Positions 9,079 through 18,963 are shown, numbered from the stretch's first letter. The stretch is DNA of 64,000 nt from Paenibacillus chibensis (GCF_004001045.1 NZ_BIMK01000005.1:245861-309860); one strand, 5' to 3'. Notes: generated from the letters alone by a model not told the origin. Made by a program: numbers and translations.

Positions 9079-9276
9079 ATGCAAGGAAAAGTTAAATGGT
9101 TCAACGCAGAAAAAGGATACGGTTTCATCGAGACTGCTGAAGGTGGCGACGTATTCGTACACTTCTCCGCAATCCAATCCGAAGGCTTCAAGACTTTGGA
9201 AGAAGGACAAGACGTAGAATTCGACATCGTCGAAGGAGCACGTGGACCACAAGCAGCTAACGTAATCAAATTGTAA
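9079..9276 (+). CDS. CspA-family cold-shock protein
   Basis: 65-residue single cold-shock domain that binds single-stranded RNA and DNA and acts as an RNA chaperone. RNP1 (KGYGFIE) and RNP2 (DVFVHFSAI) are intact, and the ending [10 protein letters not shown] is typical of Bacillus CspB/CspD proteins. I chose the ATG at 9079 (MQGKVKWF) rather than the TTG at 9073 because it matches family N-termini and has GAAGGGAA upstream. Monocistronic, with its own promoter and terminator. Confidence 0.95.
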   Translation: MQGKVKWFNAEKGYGFIETAEGGDVFVHFSAIQSEGFKTLEEGQDVEFDIVEGARGPQAANVIKL

Positions 9277-9340
9277 TCATCCGGCATAAGCCGACCTACA
9301 TAAACGGTTCGATGGTTAAACAATGAATAACGTAGCTAGA

Positions 9341-9368
9341 GCCCTGGAGAAATCCAGGGTTTTTTTTG
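9341..9368 (+). terminator. Intrinsic terminator of the cold-shock gene
   Basis: CCCTGGA (9342-9348), a GAAA loop, TCCAGGG (9353-9359), then nine T residues. Confidence 0.92.
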
Positions 9369-9490
9369 TCTTGAGCCAGCCCCCCTGTTTCATTTCCCTC
9401 ACAACGGTTAAGAAATTCCTACCTCCCCTTCAGCGGGAAGCAGACAAAGTAAAGGCTTTCATTGTGGACGTAGTACACAAAAACGCCTTT

Positions 9491-9519
9491 TTACTTAGCG
9501 TTAACAATTGTGATATAAT
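9491..9519 (+). promoter_or_regulatory. Promoter of hpf with extended -10
   Basis: TTACTT at 9491-9496, 17 bp, then TATAAT at 9514-9519 preceded by TGA (extended -10, TGnTATAAT). The hpf start codon is 25 bp downstream, so the leader is very short. Confidence 0.65.
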
Positions 9520-9543
9520 GGAACTGCAAAGGAGGAGTGCCCT

Positions 9544-10119
9544 ATGAATTTTAGTATTCGAGGTCAACAAATCGATGTGACTGATGCTTTGAAAGACTAT
9601 GTTGACAAGAAGCTCAGCAGACTTGAAAAGTATTTTGATGCACCCCTTGCCTCAGAAGGATATGTAACACTTGGTGTCGTCCGAGGTTTGCACACCGTGG
9701 AGGTGACGATTCCGCTCCCAGGGGTTATGCTCCGGGCAGAAGACCGCAGCGATGATATGTATGCATCGATTGATGCCGTTGTGGACAAGTTGGAACGCCA
9801 GATCCGCAAACACAAAACAAAGCTGAACCGCAAATTCCGTCAGGAAGGCAGTTTGAAGACGCTCTTCACGGAGACCGCAGTGGGCCTCGCCCCACCGGAA
9901 CAGAAGACGGAAGAAGACTATGAGGATTTCGAAGTGGTCCGCACGAAACGGTTTACGTTTAAGCCGATGGACGTGGAAGAAGCCATTTTGCAAATGAACA
10001 TGGTCGGGCACAATTTCTTCGTATTTTCCAACATTGATACTCAGGAAGTGAGCGTTGTTTACAAACGTAATGACGGCAAGTACGGTTTGATCGAGCAGAC
10101 GGAATCAGATTCGTATTAA
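9544..10119 (+). CDS. hpf: Ribosome hibernation promoting factor, long form
   Basis: 191-residue long HPF (YvyD/RaiA family). The N-terminal S30AE domain (about 1-100: IRGQQIDVTDALKDYVDKKL) binds the decoding region. After a linker, the C-terminal domain (about 130-185: TKRFTFKPMDVEEAILQMNM, FFVFSNIDTQEVSVVYKRNDG) dimerises ribosomes into 100S particles. AAAGGAGGAG lies 6-8 bp before the ATG. The position directly before secA matches the Bacillus subtilis order. Confidence 0.95.
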   Translation: MNFSIRGQQIDVTDALKDYVDKKLSRLEKYFDAPLASEGYVTLGVVRGLHTVEVTIPLPGVMLRAEDRSDDMYASIDAVVDKLERQIRKHKTKLNRKFRQEGSLKTLFTETAVGLAPPEQKTEEDYEDFEVVRTKRFTFKPMDVEEAILQMNMVGHNFFVFSNIDTQEVSVVYKRNDGKYGLIEQTESDSY

Positions 10120-10187
10120 GCTTCGGTTCACTCTGAAGGTACAATTTTCATGATTATGTAAAAATTAATGGCTAAAATGAATGAAAA

Positions 10188-10220
10188 AAGAGCTCATATC
10201 CTGCAACGGATTGGGCTCTT
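10188..10220 (+). terminator. Probable terminator after hpf
   Basis: AAGAGC-N4-ATCC (10188-10201) pairs with GGAT-N3-GCTCTT (10208-10220) with an internal loop. The T run after it is poor (CTTAC), so termination may be incomplete. Confidence 0.55.
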
Positions 10221-10573
10221 CTTACGTATATAGATAGTGCGGCGAAAAACCGCGCATGCTTTACCATCCGCACGGTTGCGGCTTTACTTACAAACTGTTA
10301 CAATTTATGCAAACGCCATTTTCAAGCTTTTAATATGTAAGTTTCAACGAATTAACTTCAACCATAACATTTTGTCTGGATGATATCGTTAAGTAATCCG
10401 GATAGTTTTCATTCAGCAGATTACCCGCGTTTCTGTATGAATCGGTTCGCCTGCGAATCCAGTCATCCAGCACCTGTCTGTGAGGATGGATGCCGGCACC
10501 CGATTTCATTTGTTGATAACCCTGATTTCTTGAAGTTAATTTAAACATTTGTTTTGCGTGAAAGGGGTTAACC
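10221..10573 (+). other. hpf-secA intergenic region
   Basis: About 350 bp with no convincing gene. A GCGG-rich stretch at 10238-10290 can form small hairpins. A weak promoter candidate for secA is TTGATA at 10513-10518 with TTAATT 17 bp downstream. The secA SD (AAAGGGG, about 10560) closes the region. Otherwise I see nothing in it. Confidence 0.4.
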
Positions 10574-13078
10574 ATGTTAGGACTTGTTAAAAAAATCTTT
10601 GGTGACACGAATGATCGTGATGTCAAACGTCTGATGAAGACGGTCGATCAAATTAACAAAATAGAACCGGACTTCGAGAAGCTTACCGATGAGCAGCTGA
10701 AAGCCAAGACCGCGGAATTCCGCGCGCGCATCGAAAAAGGCGAGACGCTCGACGAGCTGCTTCCAGAAGCGTTTGCTACGGTCCGTGAGGCGTCCAAACG
10801 TGTTCTTGGGAAAAGACACTACGACGTCCAGCTGATCGGCGGTATGGCACTTCACGAGGGCCGTATTGCAGAGATGAAAACCGGTGAAGGTAAAACCCTT
10901 GTAGGTACGCTCCCGGTATACCTGAACGCTCTCCTTGGCAAAGGCGTGCACGTGGTCACGGTCAATGATTACTTGGCACAGCGCGACAGCCAGGAAATGG
11001 GCCAAATCTATGAATTTTTGGGCATGACGGTCGGGGTCAACCTGAACGGCATGGACCATGCGGATAAACAAGCAGCTTACGCCTGCGATATTACGTACGG
11101 TACGAACAACGAGTTCGGCTTTGACTACCTGCGTGACAACATGGTGCTTTATAAAGAACAGATGGTTCAGCGTCCGCTGTACTTCTGTACGATTGACGAA
11201 GTGGACTCCATCCTGGTCGATGAGGCCCGTACACCGCTGATCATTTCCGGACAAGCCCAGAAATCGACGCAGCTCTACTACGTGGCTGACCGTTTCGTGA
11301 AGACGCTGCAGGGGGAAGAGGATTACACCGTCGATATCAAGGTCAAATCCGTAGCCCTCACGGAAAAGGGTGTAGCCAAAGCGGAACGCGCTTTTGGTAT
11401 CGAGAACCTGTACGACCATGCGCATGTGACGCTGAACCACCACATCGTGCAGGCATTGAAAGCCAATGTGATCATGCGCCGCGACGTGGATTACGTCGTT
11501 ACGGAAGATGAAGTCGTCATTGTCGACGAATTCACGGGCCGTTTGATGGCGGGTCGCCGCTATAGCGACGGTCTCCACCAAGCGATCGAGGCGAAGGAAG
11601 GCATCGAGGTTCAGAACGAGAGCATGACGCTCGCAACGATTACGTTCCAGAACTACTTCCGGATGTACCGCAAGCTGGCAGGCATGACCGGTACGGCCAA
11701 GACCGAGGAAGAAGAATTCAAGAAGATTTACGGCCTGGAAGTACTTCAGGTTCCTACGAATAAACCGAATCAGCGTGTGGATATGCCGGACGTGGTCTAC
11801 AAGAGCGAGAACGGCAAGTTCAAGGCCGTAGTTGAAGAAATCGTGGAACGCCATAAAAAGAACCAGCCGGTTCTGGTCGGTACGGTTTCCATCGAAAACT
11901 CCGAGCTGATCTCGGAAATGCTGAAGCGTAAAGGCGTCAAGCACCAGGTGCTGAACGCCAAGTACCATGCCGAAGAAGCTGAAATCATCTCCCGCGCCGG
12001 GCAGCCGGGCACCGTGACGATCGCCACCAACATGGCCGGACGCGGTACGGATATTTTGCTGGGCGACGGCGTATCGGATCTCGGCGGATTGCACATCATT
12101 GGTACAGAGCGCCACGAATCCCGCCGTATCGATAACCAGCTTCGCGGACGTGCGGGACGCCAGGGCGACCCGGGCTCCACGCAGTTCTATCTGTCCCTGG
12201 GCGATGAGCTGATGAAGCGTTTCGGCGCGGATAACGTGCTGAACATGATGGACCGCCTCGGTTTCGAAGAAGATCAGCCGATCGAGAGTAAAATGATTAC
12301 CCGCGCGATCGAATCCGCGCAAAAACGCGTCGAAGGCAACAACTTCGATCTGCGTAAAATCGTCCTTCAGTACGACGATGTCATGAACCAGCAGCGCGAG
12401 ATTATCTACAAGCAGCGCCGCGAAATTCTGGAGTCCGAGAACATCAAGGATATCGTGATGGAAATGATCAAGCCGGTCATCGACCGCGTGGTCGAAGCGC
12501 ACTGCTCCGATGAAATTCCGGAAAACTGGGAGCTGCAGGAGGTTGCCGATTACGTGAACGGCAAGCTGCTGGATGAAGGCGCCGTGACACGCGAAGATCT
12601 CTGGGGCAAAGAAGTTCCGGACATGGAAGAGTTCATTTTCGACAAAGTAAAAGCCAAATACGAAGAGCGTGAAGAAAGAATCGGCTCCGAGCTCGTACGG
12701 GAGTTCGAGAAGGTTATCGTGCTTCGCTCCGTCGACAGCAAGTGGATGGACCACATTGACGCGATGGATCAGCTTCGTCAAGGTATCCACCTCCGTGCAT
12801 ACGGCGGTACGGATCCGCTTCGTGAATATCAGTTCGAGGGCTTTGAGATGTTCAACGAGATGACGGCCAGCATCCAGGAGGAAGTGGCCAACTACGTGAT
12901 GAAGGCGCATATCGAAGCGAACCAGGAACGCCAGGCGGTCATCGACGAAAGCAAAGTGACGACCAACGGCGAACCAACCGAGAAGAAACCGGTTCACGTC
13001 GGCGACCAAGTTGGACGCAACGATCTTTGCCCTTGCGGTAGCGGTAAAAAATATAAACACTGCCACGGTCAAGAATAG
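10574..13078 (+). CDS. secA: Protein translocase ATPase SecA
   Basis: Motor ATPase that drives unfolded preproteins through SecYEG. It is 834 residues, typical for Firmicutes. Walker A is [17 protein letters not shown], and the DEAD-like Walker B region is [20 protein letters not shown]. Helicase motifs MAGRGTDI and [14 protein letters not shown] follow. The C-terminal zinc finger that binds SecB or ribosomes is present as [14 protein letters not shown]. Start ATG after GAAAGGGG. It lies upstream of prfB as in Bacillus subtilis, separated by a structured leader rather than overlapping. Confidence 0.98.
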   Translation: MLGLVKKIFGDTNDRDVKRLMKTVDQINKIEPDFEKLTDEQLKAKTAEFRARIEKGETLDELLPEAFATVREASKRVLGKRHYDVQLIGGMALHEGRIAEMKTGEGKTLVGTLPVYLNALLGKGVHVVTVNDYLAQRDSQEMGQIYEFLGMTVGVNLNGMDHADKQAAYACDITYGTNNEFGFDYLRDNMVLYKEQMVQRPLYFCTIDEVDSILVDEARTPLIISGQAQKSTQLYYVADRFVKTLQGEEDYTVDIKVKSVALTEKGVAKAERAFGIENLYDHAHVTLNHHIVQALKANVIMRRDVDYVVTEDEVVIVDEFTGRLMAGRRYSDGLHQAIEAKEGIEVQNESMTLATITFQNYFRMYRKLAGMTGTAKTEEEEFKKIYGLEVLQVPTNKPNQRVDMPDVVYKSENGKFKAVVEEIVERHKKNQPVLVGTVSIENSELISEMLKRKGVKHQVLNAKYHAEEAEIISRAGQPGTVTIATNMAGRGTDILLGDGVSDLGGLHIIGTERHESRRIDNQLRGRAGRQGDPGSTQFYLSLGDELMKRFGADNVLNMMDRLGFEEDQPIESKMITRAIESAQKRVEGNNFDLRKIVLQYDDVMNQQREIIYKQRREILESENIKDIVMEMIKPVIDRVVEAHCSDEIPENWELQEVADYVNGKLLDEGAVTREDLWGKEVPDMEEFIFDKVKAKYEEREERIGSELVREFEKVIVLRSVDSKWMDHIDAMDQLRQGIHLRAYGGTDPLREYQFEGFEMFNEMTASIQEEVANYVMKAHIEANQERQAVIDESKVTTNGEPTEKKPVHVGDQVGRNDLCPCGSGKKYKHCHGQE

Positions 13079-13127
13079 TCGCAGCTGTATAAATTGAATT
13101 AAAGGGATAAGATAATCACACTTTAGT

Positions 13128-13305
13128 TCATTTGATGACTGAGGATATGCTAGCTTGGCGACTGATTGAAGCCGGCAGCTGTAAGGAAATTAACCACCCC
13201 CTCGAAGGGGATGGAACAGGACTCCCTTGAACGAAGGGCTCGGCACTTATGCCAAATCCCTTTGTTTTAGGGAGTTTATGTCGATAAAGAGGTGAAGAGT
13301 GTATC
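13128..13305 (+). other. Structured leader before prfB
   Basis: About 180 nt without a plausible gene but with several adjacent hairpins: CCCC/GGGG around TCGAA (about 13196-13210), CCCTT/AAGGG around GAACG (about 13224-13238), GGCA/TGCC near 13240-13255, and CCCT/AGGG near 13257-13273. It does not match the riboswitch classes I can recall (SAM, cobalamin, ydaO, T-box, GEMM, purine). It could be a secA terminator region, an attenuator or an unknown structured RNA. Confidence 0.4.
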
Positions 13306-14419
13306 ATGATCGATCCATCTATCAAGCATGATTTGCGGGAAATCGCAACGAAACTAACCAATCTTAGGGGGTCTCTTTGACTTAGACCTCAAACAGGAAA
13401 TGATCGCGAACTTCGAGGAGAAAATGTCCGCCCCGGATTTCTGGGACGACAATGAGAAGGCGCAAAGCCTCATCGCCGAGATGAACGGAGTCAAATCTTC
13501 CGTAGACAAATACGAAAAGCTGCAGCAGGAATATGACGATGCCTCGATGATGGCAGAGCTGGCCGATGAGGAAGGCGACGAGTCGCTTTTCGGTGAAATT
13601 GCTGAAGCGGTGAAGAGCCTGAAGAAGAAGCTGGAGGATTTCGAGCTCGACCTGCTCCTGAATCAGCCTTACGATAAAATGAACGCCATCCTGGAGTTGC
13701 ATCCGGGCGCAGGCGGAACCGAGTCGCAAGACTGGGGACAGATGCTGCTGCGGATGTACACGCGCTGGGCGGAGAAGAGGGGCTTCAAGGTAGAGGTCAT
13801 GGATTACCTCCCGGGTGATGAAGCGGGGATCAAGAGCGTCACGCTGCTGATCAAAGGCTTCAACGCATATGGCTACCTGAAGGCCGAGAAGGGTGTTCAC
13901 CGGCTGGTGCGCATCTCGCCTTTTGATTCCTCGGGCCGGCGCCATACTTCGTTCGTATCCTGCGACGTCGTACCGGAAATTACCGAAGACACCGACGTGG
14001 AGATCCGGACGGAGGATCTGAAGATTGATACCTACCGGGCGAGCGGCGCGGGTGGGCAGCACATCAATACGACGGACTCGGCGGTACGGATTACCCACTT
14101 GCCGACCGGCATCGTGGTAACGTGCCAGAATGAACGTTCACAGATCAAGAACCGCGAGCGTGCGATGACGATGCTCCGTTCCAAACTGTATGAGCGCAAA
14201 ATCGAAGAACAGCAAAAAGAACTGGATGAAATCCGAGGGGAACAGTCGGATATTGCATGGGGCAGCCAGATCCGCTCCTACGTGTTCCATCCCTATAGTA
14301 TGGTAAAGGACCACCGTACTTCAGTGGAAACCGGCAATGTCGGTGCTGTGATGGACGGGGATCTCGATCCTTTCATCGACGGCTTTTTGCGGAGTCAGAT
14401 TAAAGTGGATACCGAATAA
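13306..14419 (+). CDS. prfB: Peptide chain release factor 2, made by programmed +1 frameshift
   Basis: RF2 recognises UAA and UGA. The gene is in two frames. Codons 1-24 run from the ATG at 13306 and end at an in-frame TGA (13378-13380). Shifting +1 reads GAC from 13379 and continues to 14419, giving 370 residues, the normal RF2 length. The body carries the anticodon-like SPF ([16 protein letters not shown]) and the catalytic GGQ ([18 protein letters not shown]). This is the classical autoregulatory arrangement, not a pseudogene. An annotation that begins at the ATG at 13400 would miss the N-terminus. Confidence 0.96.
13366..13381 (+). promoter_or_regulatory. RF2 programmed +1 frameshift signal
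   Basis: AGGGGG (internal SD-like element), TCT, then the slippery CTT followed by TGAC. This matches the canonical AGGGGG-TAT-CTT-TGA-C site except for one base in the spacer. Low RF2 slows termination at TGA, and the ribosome slips into the +1 frame. Confidence 0.95.
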
Positions 14420-14427
14420 AACCCATG

Positions 14428-14490
14428 AAATTCCTACACGCTATGTAGATTGGACGTATGTCCATTTTGCACAGCGGCGTGGGAATTTTT
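14428..14490 (+). terminator. Terminator-like inverted repeat after prfB
   Basis: AAATTCCTACACGC (14428-14441) pairs with GCGTGGGAATTT (14477-14488), followed by TT. The loop is about 35 nt, so it is less certain than the other terminators. Confidence 0.5.
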
Positions 14491-14572
14491 GGCGTCCGAC
14501 GCTTTTATGGAAGCAGCGGGATGTCTCAGCCTGGAACCAAGACAAAAAGAATACAAGGAGAGAACAAGAAAC

Positions 14573-15463
14573 ATGTCTCAAGTCGTGACTTCGAGCCGCA
14601 AAAAGGCTCCCCTCATTCCCCCTTCCAGTCCCATGCGCCATTTGGTGGATACCGTTCTGATCGTGGTGGGCTCCTTCATTATCGCTTTAGGATTCAATCT
14701 CTTTTTTCTGCCCCACGGTATCGCCTCCGGCGGCGTGTCGGGGATTTCCGTTCTGGCAGAAGCGTGGTTCGGCTTAGAGCCTGCTTTTACCCAGTGGGCA
14801 TTGAATATTCCATTGTTTATTCTGGGCGTGCTGCTGCTCGGGAAAAACTACGGTATCCGCTCCTTGCTTGGCAGTGTGATTTTGCCACTGTTCGTCTTTC
14901 TGACCAAGGACTGGCCGCTGCCTACGGATAATCCGCTGCTGGCTTCGATTTATGGCGGAATCGCGGTAGGCCTTGGCATCGGTATCGTATACCGGGGCAG
15001 AGGTTCGACCGGCGGCCTGACGACGCTCGCCCAAATTATCCAAAAATACAGCGGGCTCAGCTTTTCGCTCTGTGTTGTGCTCCTCGATGGCAGCGTGATT
15101 GTATTGGCGGCATGCACGCTGTCCCTGGAAAAAGCGCTGTATGCACTGGTTGGACTGTACGTTACAGCGAAGGTGATCGACGCGGTCGAGCTTGGCTTCA
15201 ACTATTCCAAGGTAGCGTACATTATATCGAATCATACGGAAAAAATCAGCGAGGCCGTTCTGCATGACTTGGACCGGGGGCTTACCAAGCTGAACGCGGA
15301 GGGCGGATACACCGGAGACAATCGCACCGTTCTGATGGTGGTTATCGGGCAGAGCGAAACGACGCGCCTCAAGGCGCTGGTGCAGTCTGTGGATCCGGAG
15401 GCTTTTGTGATCATCAGCAATACGCATGAGGTGCTCGGGGAAGGATTTAAGGTGGGGTTGTAG
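14573..15463 (+). CDS. YitT-family membrane protein (YvjA-like)
   Basis: 296 residues from the ATG at 14573 (MSQVVTSSRK), with AAGGAG 12 bp upstream. Five or six membrane segments fill the first two thirds (VDTVLIVVGSFIIALGFNLF, then GIASGGVSGISVL, TGGLTTLAQIIQKYSG). A cytoplasmic DUF2179 domain closes it (GYTGDNRTVLMVVIGQSETT, VISNTHEVLGEGF). Function unknown; the family is common in Firmicutes. Position after prfB equals yvjA of Bacillus subtilis. An in-frame ATG at 14450 would add 41 residues that overlap the terminator-like repeat and look non-coding. Confidence 0.88.
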   Translation: MSQVVTSSRKKAPLIPPSSPMRHLVDTVLIVVGSFIIALGFNLFFLPHGIASGGVSGISVLAEAWFGLEPAFTQWALNIPLFILGVLLLGKNYGIRSLLGSVILPLFVFLTKDWPLPTDNPLLASIYGGIAVGLGIGIVYRGRGSTGGLTTLAQIIQKYSGLSFSLCVVLLDGSVIVLAACTLSLEKALYALVGLYVTAKVIDAVELGFNYSKVAYIISNHTEKISEAVLHDLDRGLTKLNAEGGYTGDNRTVLMVVIGQSETTRLKALVQSVDPEAFVIISNTHEVLGEGFKVGL

Positions 15464-15566
15464 AGTGAGATTTCATCTGCATGTTGTCCTTTAATGGAAA
15501 AATATAGGTAAATGAATGGGGATGCAAGTGGAAGAAGAATAATGGAATGATCAAGTTTTATCATGG

Positions 15567-15592
15567 AAAGCTCTGGCGACAGGGCTTTTTTT
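15567..15592 (+). terminator. Intrinsic terminator after the YitT gene
   Basis: AAAGCTCTG (15567-15575), a GCGA loop, CAGGGCTTT (15580-15588), then more T residues. Confidence 0.85.
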
Positions 15593-15660
15593 ATTGTTCA
15601 AAGCAAAGCGTGCAAAGGAAAAAATCCCTTATGGGACAAGGCGGAATTCGCTCGAAACGG

Positions 15661-15705
15661 TTGTATTTATATAAATACAGTCGTATAATAATACATATTT
15701 ATTCA
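15661..15705 (+). promoter_or_regulatory. argC promoter with two ARG boxes
   Basis: TTGTAT (15661-15666), 17 bp, TATAAT (15684-15689). A perfect 18-bp palindrome, TGTATTTATATAAATACA, covers the -35 at 15662-15679. A second degenerate box, AATACATATTTATTCA (15690-15705), follows the -10. Both fit the ArgR/AhrC consensus (TGAATWWWWATTCA type), so arginine-bound ArgR should repress the operon here. Confidence 0.85.
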
Positions 15706-15745
15706 GAGAGATGCAAGTCAGGCAAAGAGAGAGGAGAATTCGGGG

Positions 15746-16813
15746 ATGCCAGGAGAACAAGGGGAAACCAGAAAAATCAGAATTGCGATCGTCGGCTCGA
15801 CAGGCTATGGCGGGGTGGAATTGATCCGCCTGCTGCAGGCTCATCCGCTTGCGGAAATCACGTCGGTGATTTCATCCTCAAGCGCGGGAACGCCGATTTC
15901 GGCGGGATTTCCGCATTTGACAGATATTATTGTGCAGGATTTGGACGGTGTTAATGCCGCGGAAATGGCGGGAAAAGCGGATGTTGTCTTCACGGCAACG
16001 CCATCGGGCGTCAGCTCGAAGCTGGTTCCGGAGCTTTTGGAAGCGGGACTCAAGGTCATCGATCTGTCCGGCGACTTCCGGATCAAGGACGGGGCCACGT
16101 ATGAGAAGTGGTATAAGCATCCTGCGCCCGAAGCGGCTGCCCTTGAAAAAGCGGTATACGGCTTATGCGAGATTTTCGGCGAGGAAGCCGCAAACGTAGA
16201 TTTCATCTCGAATCCCGGCTGCTATCCGACGGCGACGCTGCTCGGATTGATTCCGGCTATCAGCTCCGGATGGATCGACCCGAAAAGCATCATCATCGAC
16301 GCCAAATCCGGCGTATCCGGCTCGGGCCGGGGCACCAGCCTGACTTCGCATTACGCGGAGATTAATGAAAATTTCAAAGCTTACAAAGTCAACAAGCATC
16401 AGCATATCCCGGAAATCGAGCAGGTGCTGGAACAAGTGACCGGAGAACCTGTTACCGTGACCTTTACGACCCAACTCGTTCCCATGACGCGCGGCATTAT
16501 GAGCACGATGTATGCCCAGATGAACGGGGTGTATAACGACGAGGATTTTGTGGATCTGTACCGGCAGTATTACAAAGACCGTCCGTTCGTGCGTGTACGG
16601 GATAAAGGAATTTGGCCGGCCACCAAAGAGGTGTATGGTTCGAACTATTGCGATATCGGCTTTGCGGCGGATGCCCGCACGGGACGCGTGACCATCATTT
16701 CGGTGATCGACAATATTGTCAAAGGCGCGGCAGGTCAAGCGATACAAAACCTGAATCTGATGATGGGATGGGAGGAAAATCTCGGACTGGGCTACATACC
16801 GGTGTATCCGTAA
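15746..16813 (+). CDS. argC: N-acetyl-gamma-glutamyl-phosphate reductase
   Basis: NADPH-dependent reduction of N-acetylglutamyl phosphate to the semialdehyde, third step of arginine synthesis. 355 residues. Rossmann start VGSTGYGGVELIRLLQ; active-site Cys in SNPGCYPTATLLGL; substrate loop KSGVSGSGRG. The ATG follows GAGAGGAG. It is the first gene of argCJBDFGH, directly behind the ARG boxes. Confidence 0.97.
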   Translation: MPGEQGETRKIRIAIVGSTGYGGVELIRLLQAHPLAEITSVISSSSAGTPISAGFPHLTDIIVQDLDGVNAAEMAGKADVVFTATPSGVSSKLVPELLEAGLKVIDLSGDFRIKDGATYEKWYKHPAPEAAALEKAVYGLCEIFGEEAANVDFISNPGCYPTATLLGLIPAISSGWIDPKSIIIDAKSGVSGSGRGTSLTSHYAEINENFKAYKVNKHQHIPEIEQVLEQVTGEPVTVTFTTQLVPMTRGIMSTMYAQMNGVYNDEDFVDLYRQYYKDRPFVRVRDKGIWPATKEVYGSNYCDIGFAADARTGRVTIISVIDNIVKGAAGQAIQNLNLMMGWEENLGLGYIPVYP

Positions 16814-16821
16814 GTCGCGGG

Positions 16822-18060
16822 ATGAACAACATTATGGGACATGACAAATTCACCGCCGTACAGGGCGGTTCGATTATAACGCCGAAAGGCTTTTCCGCAG
16901 GCGGTTTGCACTGCGGTCTGAAGAAAACCGAGCGCCATGATCTGGGCGCGATTCTGTGCGAGGTACCGGCGGTGGCGGCGGCCGTGTATACGACGAACGT
17001 GTTTCAAGCGGCACCCCTGAAGGTGACGCGAGAGAGCCTGCATAACGGCAGGCTGCAGGCGGTCGTCGTGAACAGCGGCAACGCCAATGCGTGCACGGGG
17101 CAGCAGGGCGAAGCCGATGCGTATACGATGCGTGCGGAAGCTGCGCGTCATCTTGGCGTTGAGATCGAGGATGTGGCCGTTGCTTCAACAGGCGTCATCG
17201 GCGAACTGCTCAAGATGGATCGCGTGACGGCAGGAATTGCCGGTCTGCCGCAGCGTTTGAGCAGCGAGGCGAACGGTGCGGAGGATTTCACACAGGCCAT
17301 TCTTACGACCGATCTGGTGAAGAAGGAAGCCTGCGTATCCGTAAACGTGAACGGCAAGGAAGTGACCATTGCCGGGGCAGCCAAAGGATCGGGCATGATT
17401 CATCCGAACATGGCGACCATGCTCGCTTTTATGACAACGGATGCGGTAGTGGGGGAAGATGTCCTGCAGCGGCTGCTCCGTCAGGCAACGGATGTGACGT
17501 TTAACATGATTACCGTGGACGGCGACACCAGTACCAATGACATGCTGATTGCCATGGCGAGCGGGCTTGCGGGGAATGAAGAATTGAGTCCTTCCCATCC
17601 GGATTGGGAGGCTTTTGCAGCGGGCTTCACGTATGTATGCCAGGTGCTGGCGCAGGCCATTGCCCGCGACGGCGAGGGAGCGACAAAGCTGGTTGAGGTC
17701 GACGTGAATGGAGCGGTGAGCGATTTGTCCGCACGCGCCATTGCCAAAACGGTCATCGGTTCAAGCCTCGTCAAATCGGCCGTATTTGGCGCCGATGCGA
17801 ACTGGGGGCGGATTATTGCCGCGGTTGGACGTGCCGGCGAACCGGTGAATCCGGAAACCGTCGATATTCACATTGGCGATATTTCGGTTCTGGAAGGCTC
17901 GCGGCCGGTAGCCTTTGACGAGGATGCGGCGCTTGCGTATCTAAAAGGAGATACCGTACGCATCGTGGTGGATCTTCACCATGGAGAGGGCAAGGCCACA
18001 GCTTGGGGCTGCGACCTGACGTATGATTATGTGCGCATTAACGCGGCTTACCGGACGTAA
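16822..18060 (+). CDS. argJ: Bifunctional glutamate N-acetyltransferase / amino-acid acetyltransferase
   Basis: ArgJ transfers acetyl from N-acetylornithine to glutamate, recycling the acetyl group, and in many Firmicutes also uses acetyl-CoA. 412 residues from the ATG at 16822 (MNNIMGHDKF), 8 bp after argC. Self-cleavage Thr lies in HPNMATMLAFMTTDA (A-T-M-L), preceded by AAKGSGMI. The frame is open about 210 bp further upstream inside argC, but those codons are argC's shadow. The SD before the start is weak (GCGGG), so translation may be coupled to argC. Confidence 0.95.
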   Translation: MNNIMGHDKFTAVQGGSIITPKGFSAGGLHCGLKKTERHDLGAILCEVPAVAAAVYTTNVFQAAPLKVTRESLHNGRLQAVVVNSGNANACTGQQGEADAYTMRAEAARHLGVEIEDVAVASTGVIGELLKMDRVTAGIAGLPQRLSSEANGAEDFTQAILTTDLVKKEACVSVNVNGKEVTIAGAAKGSGMIHPNMATMLAFMTTDAVVGEDVLQRLLRQATDVTFNMITVDGDTSTNDMLIAMASGLAGNEELSPSHPDWEAFAAGFTYVCQVLAQAIARDGEGATKLVEVDVNGAVSDLSARAIAKTVIGSSLVKSAVFGADANWGRIIAAVGRAGEPVNPETVDIHIGDISVLEGSRPVAFDEDAALAYLKGDTVRIVVDLHHGEGKATAWGCDLTYDYVRINAAYRT

Positions 18061-18088
18061 CGGATAGATGGGAGAAGGAGAGAGCGCA

Positions 18089-18925
18089 GTGAACACGTTG
18101 AAACATCAGGAAACAAGTCAGCCGGGGGCGGAGACTTCCGGCAAGCAGAGCTTCGTCATGAAATGCGGCGGCAGCACGCTGGCGGCACTTCCGGATTCCT
18201 TTTTCGAAGACTTGAAGCAGCTGCAAGCCTCCGGCATCCAGCCCGTTATCGTCCATGGCGGCGGTCCGGCCATATCGGAGAACCTGGAGAAGCTTGGGAT
18301 TGAAACGGAGTTCGTGAACGGTCTGCGCCGGACGACGGAAGCGGTGTTGGACGTAGTGGAGATGGTGCTTGCGGGCAGCATTAACAAGCAGATCGTCAGA
18401 CGCATCCAGCAGAGCGGCGGCAAAGCGCTAGGCATTTCCGGCGTGGATGGCGCCCTGATCCAGGCCCGGCCTGTCGCCAATAGCGCCGAGGTTGGTTGGG
18501 TCGGCGACGTGACGCATGTGGAGTCGAATATTATCCAAGGCATCATCGGTATGGGGTATATGCCGGTCATTGCGCCGGTCGGCGTGGATGCGGGCGGACA
18601 GCGTTATAACATCAATGCCGACACGGCTGCCGGCGCGGTGGCTTCGCATCTCGGGACGGAGCGGATGATCGTGGTGACGGATGTTCCCGGCATCATGAAA
18701 GAAATCGAGGGCACGAAGCAGGTTCTGCCTGTGGTGAGCGTGCAGCAGATTCAGGACATGATCGCAAGCGGTGATATTTACGGCGGGATGATTCCGAAGG
18801 TCAAAGCGGCCGTGAGCTGCATCCAGGGCGACGTGCAGGAAGTGGTTATCGTGAACGGCAGCGAGCCGAAAATATTGAGCCGTGTGCTGCAAGGCGAAAC
18901 GATCGGGACGCGGATCGTGAGATAA
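18089..18925 (+). CDS. argB: Acetylglutamate kinase
   Basis: Phosphorylates N-acetylglutamate, second step of the pathway. Amino-acid kinase fold: MKCGGSTLAAL near the start, VIVHGGGPAISENLEKLG, then NINADTAAGAVASHLGTERM and VTDVPGIMKEIEG. I chose the GTG at 18089 (278 residues) because AAGGAG lies 8 bp upstream; an ATG at 18068 would place that SD inside the gene. The first 22 residues are not conserved in the family. Confidence 0.95.
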   Translation: MNTLKHQETSQPGAETSGKQSFVMKCGGSTLAALPDSFFEDLKQLQASGIQPVIVHGGGPAISENLEKLGIETEFVNGLRRTTEAVLDVVEMVLAGSINKQIVRRIQQSGGKALGISGVDGALIQARPVANSAEVGWVGDVTHVESNIIQGIIGMGYMPVIAPVGVDAGGQRYNINADTAAGAVASHLGTERMIVVTDVPGIMKEIEGTKQVLPVVSVQQIQDMIASGDIYGGMIPKVKAAVSCIQGDVQEVVIVNGSEPKILSRVLQGETIGTRIVR

Positions 18926-18963
18926 GGAATAACCTGAGGCAGGTTTGATTTTAATCATCTTAT

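Noticed and set aside
9323..9547. 74-residue plus-strand frame between csp and hpf
   Set aside because: Runs through the csp terminator and the hpf promoter; no SD.
10577..13072. 831-residue open frame antisense to secA
   Set aside because: Mirrors secA codon structure, contains no recognisable domain, and lacks promoter and SD; a GC-rich shadow frame.
13306..13380. Reading prfB as a pseudogene because of the early stop
   Set aside because: The stop lies exactly in a canonical RF2 frameshift site, and the remaining gene is intact.
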